Shown: piece after piece, positions 40,340 to 52,332 of the stretch
Layout of the letters: each line of letters opens with the position of its first letter
How positions within the stretch are numbered: position 1 is the stretch's first letter
Assembly: GCA_031771865.1 (NCBI GenBank)
Contig: JASISA010000025.1
Coordinates: forward strand, 2,480,001 to 2,544,000
Direction of reading: 5' to 3'
Length of the DNA stretch: 64,000 bases
Source of the DNA: Nothophaeocryptopus gaeumannii
Lineage: Eukaryota > Ascomycota > Dothideomycetes > Mycosphaerellales > Mycosphaerellaceae
Notes under the pieces: model-generated
The model's database searches: none
What the model was told of the DNA's origin: nothing
What the model saw: only the letters and a program-made list of their open reading frames with translations
Position numbers and translations under genes: made by a program

Positions 40340-42118
40340 TCAAACGTCTTCAGCACCAGCCAAAACCAACGGGCTGGGAGGTGGGCGAGCTGCAGAGGCC
40401 CTCCTCAACTGGACCTTGACTCCATTCTTTGGCGCGACAACAACTCGGTATCTGTGACTTATGTTAGCATACGCCTCAACCATTCTGTCGTTCTTGAGGA
40501 CTCACCCCTTCTCCAAGTTGTCCTGACCTTCTGGCGCCTTGATCTCAGAGAAGTGCTGCATCATTCTCGCAATCAAGAACGAAATCTCTGTCTTCGTCAG
40601 TGCTTCTCCCACACATACTCTCTTGCCCATGCCGAATGGCGCGTACGATGCGCCAGAGATCTTGCGGTTGACCCAACGATTCGGCTTGAATTCCCAAGCA
40701 TCATCGCCCCATTCTTCCTCGCGGCGGTGGACGAGGTAGACGTTGACAGTGATGGCAGCACCCTTTGGCACTGCGATGGGCTGCAACCCGTCTTCTCCAC
40801 CACCACGTGGCAAGACGGTGTCACGCTTGGCGTTCCGTCCGATGTTGGCCAGTAGAGGATACATGCGCAGCGTCTCGAGGATGACGTGGTACATGGTCGT
40901 GCATTGACGTAAATTGTCCCAGGTCATCTCGACTGGCTTGGGATTCTCCTCAGTGCCGAACTTCTCCAGAACCTCATCGCGGACTCGATAGAAGATGTCC
41001 TGGTTGGCTTCAAGCTGGGCGAAGACCCAAGCGGCCATGGTGCCGGTCATGTTCTGGCCGGCAATAAAGAGGTCCATGACAAGATTTCGAATGTGCTCCG
41101 GGTCGCCGATCTCTTTGACGAGGCTATCAATGAGGCCAATCTCCTCATGATCTCCATCTTCACCATTGAGTAGCTCCGCCCGCCTGTCGATGGCCTTCTT
41201 GATGAGGTCGTCTGCGAAGTCATTGAGCGCCTTACACGCCAGACGGTATCTCGGCGAATCCATCATCCAGGACTTAGATCCCAGCTTGGAGCGCCACGAG
41301 AAGTAGTTGCGCACAACCTCGTACGCCTCAGAGTAGGACATGTTGGCACTGGGCTTCGCGGGGACGAGGTCGAACTCTTCCATGACGGCCCTCATCTTGG
41401 CTTCGCGGATGCCGCCTGATTGAGAGTCGGCGCTGGTGCCGAGCAGGAACGTAGTAGACATGTCGAGAGAAAGCCGGTGGAAGAGGTCCAAGAGGTCCAC
41501 GGTCTCGGTCCAACCGTCGCTGGAAGCGCGGCCCATGGCTTCGAAGAGCAATTGAATGTCTTGCTCAGAGTGGCGAGGATCTTTGGCTCGCTTGGTGCCA
41601 ATGTGTCGCATGACCATCTTGCGGTTGCGGTGCCATGCCTCGCCCTGGGAGTTGAGCAGACCCTCCTGAGCCAGGGGGTACATGGTCCTCGCTCGACTCT
41701 TCGATGGCGCCCAGTCGTCGAACGACTTGGTCAAGACTGCATTCAAATTGCCCGGATCGATGGTGTGGATGACGGTTGGGACGCCGAAGCGGTCATACAG
41801 AGCGTGCGTCGTGCCGAATGTGCGGAACTTGTTGGCGAAAACGGAGTCCAGAAGATCGCCACCGGGGTAAAGAAGCAGGTTGAGCTTGTGACGGATGCCT
41901 CCAAGAGATGACTTGGGCAACCCAGGGGCCTTGAAGGAAGTTTTGCCTGCAGCGAAGCGGAAGAATGTTCTCGCTCGTAGTGCCGAGAATCCATACTCGA
42001 CAATCGATCGGGCAATAAAGACCACGATGACGACCACGAAGAGTCCCAAGAAGATAGTCCAGATTGGATAGCTGGTCGGTCGAGTCAAGACACCCCGCGT
42101 GATGACAGCCACCGACAT
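40340..42118 (-). CDS. cytochrome P450 (CYP52/alkane-hydroxylase-like clan)
   Basis: Exons 40506-42118 and 40340-40451 give 574 residues; the 54-nt intron has a GCTAAC branch. The frame opens to 42256 but begins with TTG, so ATG 42118 is used. An N-terminal membrane anchor (IWTIFLGLFVVVIVVFIA) is followed by P450 hallmarks: ETLRMYP (ExxR), FKPNRW, and heme loop FGMGKRVCVGEA with the Cys ligand. The I-helix motif reads AGQNMTG, lacking the usual acid-Thr pair. Exon 2 adds YRVVVAPKNGVKVQL, the family's C-terminal strand pair. Predicted ER location and oxidation of a fatty acid, alkane or similar substrate (inference). No biosynthetic cluster surrounds it. Confidence 0.92.
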
Positions 42119-42501
42119 GGATAGGAGGCAGGTCCGTGCGACCGAATCGATTGGCTCTAGAGCCCTTCCCAAATTCTTTTGTAGCAATGCGAGAGTACGC
42201 TCCCAACGCCGCTTAGGTTCGTGACGCTCCAGTAGGCATCCATCTTGGCTTTTCAATGCTTTTAGTGTTCTTCCAGAAATCCTCGTATCTGCTACGATTT
42301 CTTCGACCTCGATTTTCAGTATCGAATCGCTCGAGTGCTGACGTCCGTCTCTTTGTTCACCATATGCCGAGGTCTTCCTCCACGGGAAGCTGGGTCTTTG
42401 AAGTGTCTATTTCAAATCAGCCTACTTGCGTCTCACGACCGGAATAGGAGGGAGGGTTAGGCTTAGGTAGTTGAGTTGAGCTGTTTTGGGGGTGCGCATG
42501 A

Positions 42502-43134
42502 CTAGTATGGGAAAGAGGATCTGTCAAAGTCCCAAACACCTGGTACGGAAGTGGGTGTGGCGCCGACAGTAGGAGCTGTCTCCGCGTCTTGAGCCTTACC
42601 TGTTGCATGATGGGTGAAAGACACCCAGCGGGTGTTCTGTGACCCGACCGCCGATTCTTCAAATGCGGGATGATGTTGTGTGTTTGTCGCTTGACAGATT
42701 GGAATGGGTCGCGATGGATTGTGTGAGCTCGACTTTTCTTGCGTCCGCTTCAAGCTAGAGATGATCACGCTGCAGACGTAGATGACGGATTGTTTATGGT
42801 GCAAAGGTTGGAGCAAAGTGGTGTTAAAGGGTTGAGATTGTGTCGTTACGGTAGATGCCGCGTTCACCAACCTGCGCAGTCTGAGTGAAGATGCTTGTGA
42901 CGTCTTCACTGCTGAAGGAGTGAAGGAGAATTCCTGTCGTTTGGACGGATGTGACGTGGTAAGTGAGTGACCACCAGCTTGACGGCGCTTGTCCGATGTG
43001 TCCAAGATGAATTGTTGATGTGGTGTTGCTTGCCGCAGCAACCGAAAGTGCTCAGACAGTTGCTGGACTCGATACAGAGCAGCACTCGGCTTGAGGCCGA
43101 ACGCAGCCGCGCATGGCCGCAGCTCAGGGTCCAT
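42502..43134 (-). CDS. hypothetical protein, uncertain
   Basis: 210 residues from ATG 43134; the frame opens slightly further with GTG. The N-terminal 60 residues (PCAAAFGLKPSAALYRVQQL and on) look helical. The rest is Ser/Thr/Gln/His-rich with no domain. No homology is recognised, and the composition resembles translated non-coding DNA in the second half. It could instead be the 5' leader of the P450 gene. Kept because of its length and ATG start. Confidence 0.3.
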   Translation of the reverse strand: MDPELRPCAAAFGLKPSAALYRVQQLSEHFRLLRQATPHQQFILDTSDKRRQAGGHSLTTSHPSKRQEFSFTPSAVKTSQASSLRLRRLVNAASTVTTQSQPFNTTLLQPLHHKQSVIYVCSVIISSLKRTQEKSSSHNPSRPIPICQATNTQHHPAFEESAVGSQNTRWVSFTHHATGKAQDAETAPTVGATPTSVPGVWDFDRSSFPY

Positions 43135-43248
43135 GTTTTCACATGAAGATTCGCATGTGCCCCACACTTGTCGCCGGCTCGTCAATAGAGCGCTGAGCCT
43201 CTCAAGGCCGGGCACGCTCTCAATTAATACCCCTGATGAGAATTTGAA

Positions 43249-44190
43249 CTAAATGACGGACATCCTCGAGTCAGGTTCAGGGATTAAAGGGTCCCTGAGA
43301 GTGTCGCCAGTCCATTCGAGGTCCAGCCGTGCGATTTCAAGGCCAAGTGAGAACCAGAAGAGGGTAGGGATAGGCGCATCGAACACCTCTTCAACATTCG
43401 GCGGACAAGCTAACTGGGCAGCTGCGTGCTGGCTTGCGTAAGTACCAGACCAGCAACAGAGTTCTTCACGACGAGTATGGGAAAGTACAGGGCTTAGACG
43501 GAACCCATGGCATATGCCATTGCGGCAGCTCGCATATGGCATGTGCCCACGCTGTTCGAATTCCTCTCGAGCTATTCTGATGGTCCTTCTCACTGGCAGC
43601 ATGCGTGATGCCATGGTCCGGTCGCCGTCTCTCCCAGCCGGACCGTACCTGGATTGCCATAATGCCCATGAAATCCTGGGCTCTAGCAAGACTTCGCGAC
43701 GAGTTGCATCTCGGACCTGAGTATACTGGAGAGTATTTCGGGTCGACACTAGTACGACAAGTAACATCGTTCGCAGAGCAGCCGAGATGAATGCATGCAC
43801 TGAAGACGCGGCTTCTTTGAGGGCCCTCGGTATATCCAATTTGTGGTCATTGAACGCCTCAATTCACATCCTCAAGTCTTTTCCCGTCTCACTTAGAGCA
43901 CAAGCAGCCATCTCTGCCGTCCACTCCGAGCAATAACCACATCCCGGGCCCCATTCTCTGGATATTTCGCAGATACGTGCGCACTGTATCCGGCGAGTGT
44001 CCCGACAGAGGTCGCAATTGCTCAGGGGGCCGCGCGAGGTTCGGCGATCGGGGTCCGCAGGAGTTACATCTCGTGAGTAAATATTGATATGCTCTCGCGA
44101 GAGGTGCACCTTTGCAGGCGACAGCGCGTCCCGTCGAGCTGAAGTTGAGGTGAGCAGTGTGCCAAGCTTCACTTCAACCTCAGGCACCAA
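43249..44190 (-). other. coding-like fragments, no reliable gene model
   Basis: Two minus-strand open stretches (43249-43839 and 43864-44190) lack ATG starts in useful places. The first ends with a protein-like segment (IPTLFWFSLGLEIARLDLEW). The second has a Cys pattern (CDLCRDTRRIQC, then GCGYCSEW) faintly like the N-terminal Cys motif of some HET-type proteins. They may be exons of one unrecognised gene or relics. No function can be given. Confidence 0.3.
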
Positions 44191-44354
44191 TCACTCACGA
44201 GCGACAAGGCTACAGCGCCGAGGTTTAAGACAGTCTGCGATACTAGTAATGCACATTATGTCGGGTATCTTGCGAAGTCGTAACAATAGTCTACACGCTG
44301 GAAAACCGCGGCGAAAGGTCCTTTTTTCGCCCGCCAAATCTTCTCCAATCGATC

Positions 44355-46565
44355 TCATCCAGAGCTAAAAAGCCGACTCCTCCAAGAGCTCAGCTTTGCT
44401 GCAGCTGTACTGCTCACAGAACTTCTCCTCCCATCTTTTGTATTCGTAGCGATCTTCGATGACTCTGGTTTCGAGAGCACGCTGACATTATCCGGCACCG
44501 AAGACTTCCGATTTCCAAACGCGCTCGCGCTGCCGTTTCTTGTGGCATCGCTTCCCTTCCTCGGCGCTTGAATACTCAACAGACCAGCCGCAATGCTCAG
44601 GTCGTTATCTAGGGGACTCATTGGGCTCGTCCTGTTGGCCCTCCGTGGAGACCTCGTTGTGCTCTTGTCGTCTTCCAGCTGACGCTTGTCAAAGTCTGAC
44701 CACTCCCGGCCAGCGCAGCACAGCGCCTCCACCCCACACTCTTGGATCATGATGTCCTTGATCTGATCACGCACCTCGAGTGCGCTCGGTCGGAGTGTCG
44801 CGTTTTGAGCCATCATGATCCTGATGAGCTTCAGAAGCTCCGGGACGCCGCGGAAAATCTGCTCCCCATGTCGGGTACTCTCATCCTCCAGCAGGTCTAT
44901 CCAAGCATTGATCTTCTCCAGGTTTGTATGGAAGGATTGGTCGATTCTCGTCTTGTGTTGTCCGGGAACAGAAACGCGCGAGGTGCGGAATTTGAGGAAA
45001 TCGTTGATCTTGCCTTTGAGCATGAAGGTTATGATATCCAAGAAGATGCACCCCATCGACCAGATGTCGCTCATCTCAGGAGCGGCTGCGGGCAGATCGC
45101 GAAGGCTTTCGGGGTCAATGAATGATGGCTTTGGGTACAGCATTGCTGTTTGAGAATTGGGAGACATCGGGCCCAATAGGATCGTCGGTGAAAGGTAGGT
45201 ATCCTGGACCGGCCGGCTGAAGTTTCGTATGGAGGAAGGCGATCGCGGATCTCCGATTGGAGGCGACACGGCCGAATTCGCGGTCGAGATACTGAGTGTC
45301 CTTCCGTTGAGTGACGGAGATGTGATGGGACTTCCAATCGTTGCAACGAAGCTGTTACTTCTCGTGCTACTGCCCGAGGAGCTGCTCGATGTGGTGCTGA
45401 ATTCAGACACAGAGTTCGTGCTCATGCTCATTTTGCGCAGCTTACTGAAAGCGCCCGTGCTGATCACTGGTGGAGGGCTGGATCTGAGTACGACCGGGGT
45501 CTTAGAGAGCTGCGACTCCGGCGCAGCATAGTCATATGCCTCGTTTTTGCCAACCTTCTTACCACGCTGGAACATTGGGAGGATGCCAACATCCGCAAAA
45601 GCGATGTGATTCTCATGATCAATGTAGATGTTCGATGGCCGTATTGCTGTGTGTGGCACGCCACGGTGATGAAGGCATGCGAGAGAGTCTGACAAGCAGT
45701 GCATCCATTCGCATAATAGTACAGGCCGCTCTGATGCAGCGACTCTTAGAAATTGCATTGGCGTCCGATGCTCAATGAACGTGCCAAGCGTATGCTCAGC
45801 TACGAAGTCCGAAACAACAAAGCCGGCATTGTCGCTTGTGTAGGAGCCCCAGTAGCTGGCAATGTGCTCATGAGATAGTGCTTTGGTCTTTTGCACGTCC
45901 TTGACAAATTTCGCGTAATTCGATTCTCCACTGCCCTTCTCTACCAGTTGGAACTTTCTCCGCATGAAGATCTCTTCCGGTCGCCCTGGAAAGTGTACGC
46001 GATCATATGCCTGCAGAGCCACAGCCGGAGGAAGCTTATTGACATACTCCATAGGAATATGCTCCTTTGGACCATAGTCAATGTGCGCTCCTTCCTTCAG
46101 CTCTCGAAGTAAGTACACGAACTGCATGTTGTAGAACTTCTTGTTTAGGGCCTCATCATTTTCGGCAGAGAGTTCGAGACTTCGGACGTTCTCCAGCGAG
46201 ATCGGCAAATCGTCGTCATCCCATGAGTCGTCTATGCAGCCAAAGATCTGGTCTGGAACTCCACACTCGGTCAGAATGAGGAACAACCGTTTTGCTCTAT
46301 CCAGAATCCAGTCCATGTATGAGTCGTCAGTGAGACCCTCTCCAAATGCGAGTGGACGATCCAAGAACTCGCGCTCTTCGCCTCGGAGCTTGCTGACGAC
46401 ATATGCGCGTGTGACTTTGGCATCAATTCTCTCATCTGTCCACCAAAGCTGCTTCAACTGGCCGTGGGGCGTTACCAGTGAATGACCGCCGTACCCGAAG
46501 ATGTACGCATTCAGCGCGATCGTAGCCGCGGTGGGCGCAACGTCCGCGTAGCTTCGTGAGGCCAT
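44355..46565 (-). CDS. kinase-like protein with degenerate catalytic motifs (predicted pseudokinase)
   Basis: 736 residues from ATG 46565; an in-frame extension begins at TTG 46613. The N-terminal ~210 residues are a charged helical region (LILTECGVPDQIFGCIDDSWDDDD). A protein-kinase fold follows: SHEHIASYWGSY, then HRGVPHTAIRPSNIYID in place of HRDLKPEN, ADVG in place of DFG, YAAPES for the APE motif, and after a ~150-residue Ser-rich insertion WSMGCIFLDIITF. The catalytic-loop Asp and Lys are replaced, so phosphotransfer is unlikely. The C-terminus is Ser/Arg-rich and disordered. Related Dothideomycete proteins exist, but I know of no defined role. Confidence 0.75.
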   Translation of the reverse strand: MASRSYADVAPTAATIALNAYIFGYGGHSLVTPHGQLKQLWWTDERIDAKVTRAYVVSKLRGEEREFLDRPLAFGEGLTDDSYMDWILDRAKRLFLILTECGVPDQIFGCIDDSWDDDDLPISLENVRSLELSAENDEALNKKFYNMQFVYLLRELKEGAHIDYGPKEHIPMEYVNKLPPAVALQAYDRVHFPGRPEEIFMRRKFQLVEKGSGESNYAKFVKDVQKTKALSHEHIASYWGSYTSDNAGFVVSDFVAEHTLGTFIEHRTPMQFLRVAASERPVLLCEWMHCLSDSLACLHHRGVPHTAIRPSNIYIDHENHIAFADVGILPMFQRGKKVGKNEAYDYAAPESQLSKTPVVLRSSPPPVISTGAFSKLRKMSMSTNSVSEFSTTSSSSSGSSTRSNSFVATIGSPITSPSLNGRTLSISTANSAVSPPIGDPRSPSSIRNFSRPVQDTYLSPTILLGPMSPNSQTAMLYPKPSFIDPESLRDLPAAAPEMSDIWSMGCIFLDIITFMLKGKINDFLKFRTSRVSVPGQHKTRIDQSFHTNLEKINAWIDLLEDESTRHGEQIFRGVPELLKLIRIMMAQNATLRPSALEVRDQIKDIMIQECGVEALCCAGREWSDFDKRQLEDDKSTTRSPRRANRTSPMSPLDNDLSIAAGLLSIQAPRKGSDATRNGSASAFGNRKSSVPDNVSVLSKPESSKIATNTKDGRRSSVSSTAAAKLSSWRSRLFSSG

Positions 46566-49501
46566 AGTCGTGAAGGCGATGCAGCCCGCAAGCGATCCAC
46601 TCTGCAATGACAAGACTACGCTCGTGCTCGCGCCAAGTGGAGTGCGGATGTGATTGTATTGATGTTATACGCATGCATTATTATTCTCCTAGTGGGACTG
46701 CACATGGTTCTGGAAGCGTGGAGCTTTAGTCGAGTTCCATTGTTTGGGAGTAGCTGAAGACAAAGCAAGCTCGCCGTTGAGTCGGATCTGGACGCCGAGA
46801 GTTCCAAATGCAACGGTATCGGCGCAAGAAAACACAAAGGGACATGAAACGCAACAAGAAGTGGCGACGGGTCGAAGGTCAAAGGAAAGGTGCTTGGTGA
46901 CTGTGACGGAGCTAGACCGCGGACCCTATCACGACCGACTTACGGTGTACGTACACACGAGAGATGCGGGCGGGCACCTGATTGCATCCCAGCCATGGAG
47001 CGCCCATAGTTGCCGATTCGGTGAACAGCTGCGCGTGAGGACATGGGTTTCGAATTGTATTGGTGCAGCGTCACACGTCGGGATGCAGTTCGAGTCCACT
47101 AGAGTATTCAGAGGCGCTGTGTGATACTTCCGGCAGCAGCAGCGGATCAATTAGCGGTAAGAGGAGCCACGGCGTTCCTACCTGTCCAGGGTGTGCTGTC
47201 GTGCAACGTGAACTCCCATCTGGCAGGAGGTGGAGGAGGTGGATGAGCGTCGCAGCGAGTAAGGCGTCTCGGACTCGACTTCTTCCTCGTGTGAAGAGAG
47301 ACCCTTGCGACCGTGTTGATCCTCTCGCGGCCTATCAGTTGGGACCTGCTGGCGGCCGTGGCACGTCGTCCGACCGCGGAGAGGATGAAGGGTCAAGATG
47401 GCGATGGCCGACATTATTGAAGGCTTGTGTGATGCAGAGGATAGGATAGGATGTGAGGTCTGAGAGGCTGAAATAGACGCGCCAATAGTGATGCGTGCTT
47501 GGGCCGAGCAGCGAGGACACCCCAGCGACACTCTCACCCCTCACGCTTCTGCCAGTCGTCAGCAATTCAATTCAATTGTTGATGATGCAGCTGCGAATGC
47601 AAATGCACTCCCCTCTCGCATCATACGACGTCGACAGCGACGCAGGAGTCCACATGACGCTCAGGTAGCTGCTTCTCCGATCTCAACACTGAGGCGCTCG
47701 CATCGCCCTTTCCTCCTCCATTCGCCGTCTCCGCTACACGCCCGCGCCGCCTTGCCAGGGCACTGTAATAAGGTGCATTCATCATCTCGGAAGTGGAAGC
47801 GGAAGCCGTAGGACACGCATGCCGCGGAAGCTGAGCGCTCTTACCGGGGTAAGCAGCATATCACCACCATCGATCCGATGCGAGTGTTGATGCTCCGCCG
47901 GCGCGTGTCACGGTGTGTTGCACCGCAGCTTGGTTGAGCAGGAGCCGAACAGCCATGAGATACCGTACCAAAAACTTCGTTTCGCGTGGATGGCAATGCC
48001 GCGACACGCAAAGGTAATTGCGTCCGTCAACTGCCAACACATGAACTCCAATGCACATATCGCGAGAAGCACGACGAGAATCTCTTCTATTTCAACTGGA
48101 AGATCGACATGGTCTGGAGCATTACCTGCGCTAATTGGAAATTACCAGGCATGATCCCAGTTCAGACAGGAAGTGTGTCGATGCTGTGCAGCAGCGCGCC
48201 AGTCGTTCATGACACCTCATCGGGGACTAGAGACACTTCACTCCCATGCGAGGCTGACCCGCAACAACTGTTATTAACAATGACAGCCCGACAGACCATC
48301 CAACAGACGCAGGTCCCAGACTCCCAAACTGCCACACGAAATCGAAAATTTCAGACTCTGAACCGGACCGCCATCGCGACACCCACCCACCCACACAACA
48401 GTGAATGACGCATGCAGGAACAACTTATTAGCTGTGCCGCCAACTCATCTGAAACAAAACACCCAAACACCATCTCGATTTTCCGATCGCACGCTGAGGA
48501 TCGTTCATACCTGACGCTGTCTCCCACACGCCTTCTTCAACATGCAAGCCATACTCGTGCTCATCTCTTCAAGCAGGAACTGCAGCGTGCATATATTGAC
48601 GTGGGCTAGTTCAGAGCAACCTAGGCTGAAACTTTGACCCTCCATCATGGCACTGGCTCGTGCAGTCTGCGTCTTTGATGAGGGTGCTGTCATGTTGGAG
48701 ATTGTTCCAGCCATGCCTCTGCTGTTTTCGGCCACTTGCATAGACGAATGCCTGATGACTTGCCAAACCGGAGAAGTCAAGTGAATGATCTGCTGCGCGG
48801 AAAGCCAACCCATATTCTCGGCGAGCAGTGCGTGTAGAAAACGAAGCGACAGATTTATGGGTAGGTAAAGCTGTTCCATTTCTCCCCATCAACTACTATT
48901 CATCATCATGCCCCTCTCCCCATCTTCAGCTATACGTACATATACAATCAAGAGAAAAAGCCCAGCCTTGCCGTACCCTTTCCTCTCCTTTTCAATCCAT
49001 TTCATTTCCGTTCTATGACCGTCATGACCCTGACCCGACCCATCCTTCTCTTTCCCACATGCAATGCCAATTTCCCAAAAGGAGTGATACAACCAATCGA
49101 TCGGCAAAATAGCAACACAGAAGCTATAAAACGCCCGCTTGCTCGCTCGCTCGCTTGAATAGAAAGAAGCTTACAACAACCAACTACACTCGATTGCAAA
49201 TGCATCCACCAACTTCATCAAACAGTGCGTGGGGGTGTCATAAAAAGTTATTGATTGGGTTCGTTATCGTCGTGACGTTTTGGGGGTGGATAGCAGTCAT
49301 GTTATTGTTTTGTGACCCACCTAATAGCCACTGCCGAAAAGCCCAAGATCCTTTGTGAGCGTGGCGGTAGTACGTGGATGTAGTAGCGTGGCTCACGCAG
49401 AATCCAACGCCTCCAACTACAGCGTACGTAGCCAAGCCAAGCCACAAAGGAGCATTTCGTCAGCGCGGCGCCTGTGGAGTCCTCGGACAACGGTGATACT
49501 A
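46566..49501. other. gene-poor interval, 2.9 kb
   Basis: Many short frames occur on both strands, none with a domain, consistent splice sites or coding-like composition. Low-complexity patches include a pyrimidine-rich stretch near 48900-49060 and a (gctc)n run near 49140-49157. No tRNA-like cloverleaf was recognised. It contains the promoter side of the kinase-like gene and the 3' side of the AGC kinase gene. A long non-coding RNA or long UTRs cannot be excluded. Confidence 0.4.
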
Positions 49502-52260
49502 CTAGAACACCGCAGCAAGCCCGCTCTTACTGTGTCGCTTGCTAAAGCGTTTCCTGCCCTTGAGGCTCTCCTCGTCCGTATTCTTGCGCAACGTGTGGCG
49601 AAGCGCATGTCGCTCGCTCGCACTGGGTCCACTCATTGGCATGGCTGAATCGCCGCCTAATGAGTCTGCGGGACTGGACATGGCGGACGTGTTCAAGTCG
49701 TTCAGCATGGATTCGCTTGAATAGGAGTTGGTCATGGAGGTTGCGATGGCGACTTCTCGTGCTTGCTCCACGGCGTCAAGCCATTCTTGCGTCGTGTACT
49801 TGCTGCCGGCTGGATCGGATGTGGTCGCGCGAGGGTCCTCGAAAACGTAGTGCTTATCGCGCTGTTGGAGATTAGCTGAAAATCTCATGATACAAATCGC
49901 AGTGAACTTACAGTGTCGAGTGACCAATAGGTCAACCCTTTTCCGTCCACATTGCTCTTACAAGTCGAACCATGCGCCGCAAGGTTGATCTCCATCTTGG
50001 ACTTCTTCTCATTTCCACCAGCTGCGGCCACAACAAGCCGCGCGCTCGACGTGATCAACACAAGACGTTCCCGCTTTTTGGTGGTGTTGCTGCTGAAGAA
50101 GCGCGAGAACTTGGGCTTCTCCGACGGCGTTTGTGGTTCGCCATTCTTCCCCGTCGGACTGCTAGATTGAGGTGTCGCAGTAACAACCAGGTTTCCCAGC
50201 TTCAATATCCGCTCGTTATTCTGTGTCAGGACGGGCGACCATTCGATATCTAACTGACTAGGCGGCGGTAGCTCCGTCACGTTCATCAGCTGTGGCCTTC
50301 GCGGCGGCAGTTGCTGCTGCTGAGAGACCGAGGCTTGTTGGCCTTGCATTGCCGCAGCAGCAGCGGAGCTCGCAAGCATGCCACCATTGCCATGATTGAC
50401 ACTGGCACCGTTCAGCTTGATCGGCTGAGGGGGAGGCGCCGCATAAGATTTCAGTCGAGGGGCCTTTTGTCTCCATAGAGACTTGCCCCATTGTATCCCA
50501 TCAAAGAAGGCATGATTCTTGATATGTTCGACTGGTAGTCGACTCGCTGGCTCCAGCACTAGCATTCTTTCCACAAGATCTCTAGCAACATCAGGGAAGC
50601 TGTCGGGGAAGCTGTAGTCCAAGGCAAGAATCTTCTGGAACGTGAGGTACTCATTCGCGGCCTTGAATGGCGGTCGACCAGCCAATAGCTGGTAGATGAT
50701 GCATCCGAACGCCCAGAGGTCTGAAGCCTTGCATGCATTCTTATCGCGCAGCAGCTCCGGGCTGACGTATTCCGCAGTGCCGACGAAAGATACTGCTCGA
50801 TCTGTCTCGGCGCCATCTGTAGGATCTCCAGAGGATGCACCGGTGTCGTTTGAGCCGTTTGGCCTTGGGTCCTGCAGGATCTTCGCGGTGCCAAAGTCGG
50901 TAATCTTGACGTGCATGTCGCGATCGAGCAGAACGTTTTCCGGTTTCAGATCGCGGTGAATGACGCCACGGCTGTGCATGTATGCTATACTGTCCAGTAT
51001 CTCAGCGCCATAGAACCTCGTACACTCCATGTCGAAAGAGCCCAGCTTTTTCAGCACGCCCAAGAGCTCACCGCCTGAAGCCAGATCCAAGACGAAGTAG
51101 AGTGACCGTTCATCCTGAAAGGTGTAGTACAGCCGAACAATGCCTGGATGTTCCGTCAAACGGTTCAGCGTGTCCCGCTCGATGTTCACGTATTTGACCT
51201 TCTTCTCCTTGATGATATGCCTCTTATCCAGGACCTTGATTGCATACTCCTTCAGATTCTGCCTGTCGGTAGCAGCAAGTACGGTGGAGTAGGAGCCTTC
51301 TCCGAGTGTTCTCCCGAAGTTGAAGTCCTTTACTCCTTTCTTGATAATGCGCTGCTGTGTCTGCCCGGAGGCGTCTGTTTCCTGTCGCATGCTCACCGCA
51401 GCTCCACGCTCATCCCACTGCTCTCTTGACCGCGGGACCGTTGTGCCCAGTCCGTATGATTGCTCCTGGCCATCGTATCTTCCAGTCGATGTCGAGCCTT
51501 CAGTCGGTGCTCTACCCCGTTTTGAGTTTCTCCGTGGAGGTAGTGGCCCATTTCCGCCTCCATTCAGGGGTGGTCCGGGCTGCCTGTACGATCTGCTCGC
51601 TTCTCTAGTCGGAATGCCCGAGAGAGCAGACCTCGCTGACCGGGAGCCACTCCTGGTCAGTCCTCCCAAGCTGCCATCTGAAGATGCTGCCATCTCATCC
51701 CTGTATCTATATCCGCTTTGTGTTGATATGCCGGAACTCTGCGAGCTGTTGACTTGGCTGTACACTCCACTCATAGGTCTGGACGGCGCTGCCTGGGCAT
51801 GAAGACCGCGAAGTTGCGGGTTGTATGGAGAGAGCTGTGGGAATTGGGCTTGCTGTTGGGCCTGATGTGTCAACTGCATGCTCGACCGATGGCTCAGGCG
51901 CGAGTCGGACCATTCGTTCTGCTGTTGCCGAGGCGAAAGGTTCGCAGGTATCGGCGCCTGTGCGGTCTGATACTGCGGCTGCTGTTGGAGAAGAAGTTCG
52001 GGAGTCTGCAGGTTGTAATCGTCCGGGTTGAAGCCCAGTCCCGGTTGTTCAGTCTCGGTCTCGTGAGAGAGGGTGGGTAGCAAGCTGCTCGGCGGTTTGC
52101 GGGCGTCGGTAACTGTGGACTCGGATGAATGCGAAGACGGCCGCGGCGGTCGTGAGTTCGGACTCGGAGCGGTAGGAGAGGTGGGCGAGGCAACGTTCTC
52201 ATCGGGGTTTGCGATTCGAAGGCCTCCCAGCGATTGAGAGAGCGAGAGGTCGCCGCTCAT
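49502..52260 (-). CDS. pkh1: PDK1/PKH1-type AGC protein kinase with C-terminal PH-like region
   Basis: Exons 49912-52260 and 49502-49861, with a 50-nt intron (GTAAGT...CAACAG), give 902 residues. About 300 disordered Ser/Pro/Gln residues precede the kinase domain: GEGSYSTV (about 320), YAIKVLDK, HRDLKPEN (about 435), DFGTAK, and T-loop SFVGTAEYVSPELL (about 488), the signature of 3-phosphoinositide-dependent kinase 1. After the kinase comes a region with LERMLVLEP-type end and a PDK1-type PH-like module (ERILKLGNLVVTA, RERLVLITSSARLV, WSLDT, HYVFEDP). Yeast Pkh1/2 phosphorylate Ypk, Pkc1 and Sch9 downstream of sphingolipids. The exon junction falls inside the PH-like module, supporting the splice. 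Confidence 0.93.
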
Positions 52261-52296
52261 GTTGACCGGAATATGTCGGCGCCTGCCACTGTGTGT

Positions 52297-52332
52297 GCCT
52301 CGTGAGCCTCGTGAGCCTCGTGAGCCTCGTGT
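52297..52332. repeat. 9-bp tandem repeat (gcctcgtga)x4
   Basis: Four copies, the last with one change, lie about 40 bp upstream of the AGC kinase ATG and therefore in its 5' UTR. Like the 9-mer array at 9085, it sits directly before a start codon. Confidence 0.8.

Noticed and set aside
46614..49501. Several 90-140-codon frames on both strands
   Set aside because: They show no domain, no consistent splice sites, and composition like translated non-coding DNA.
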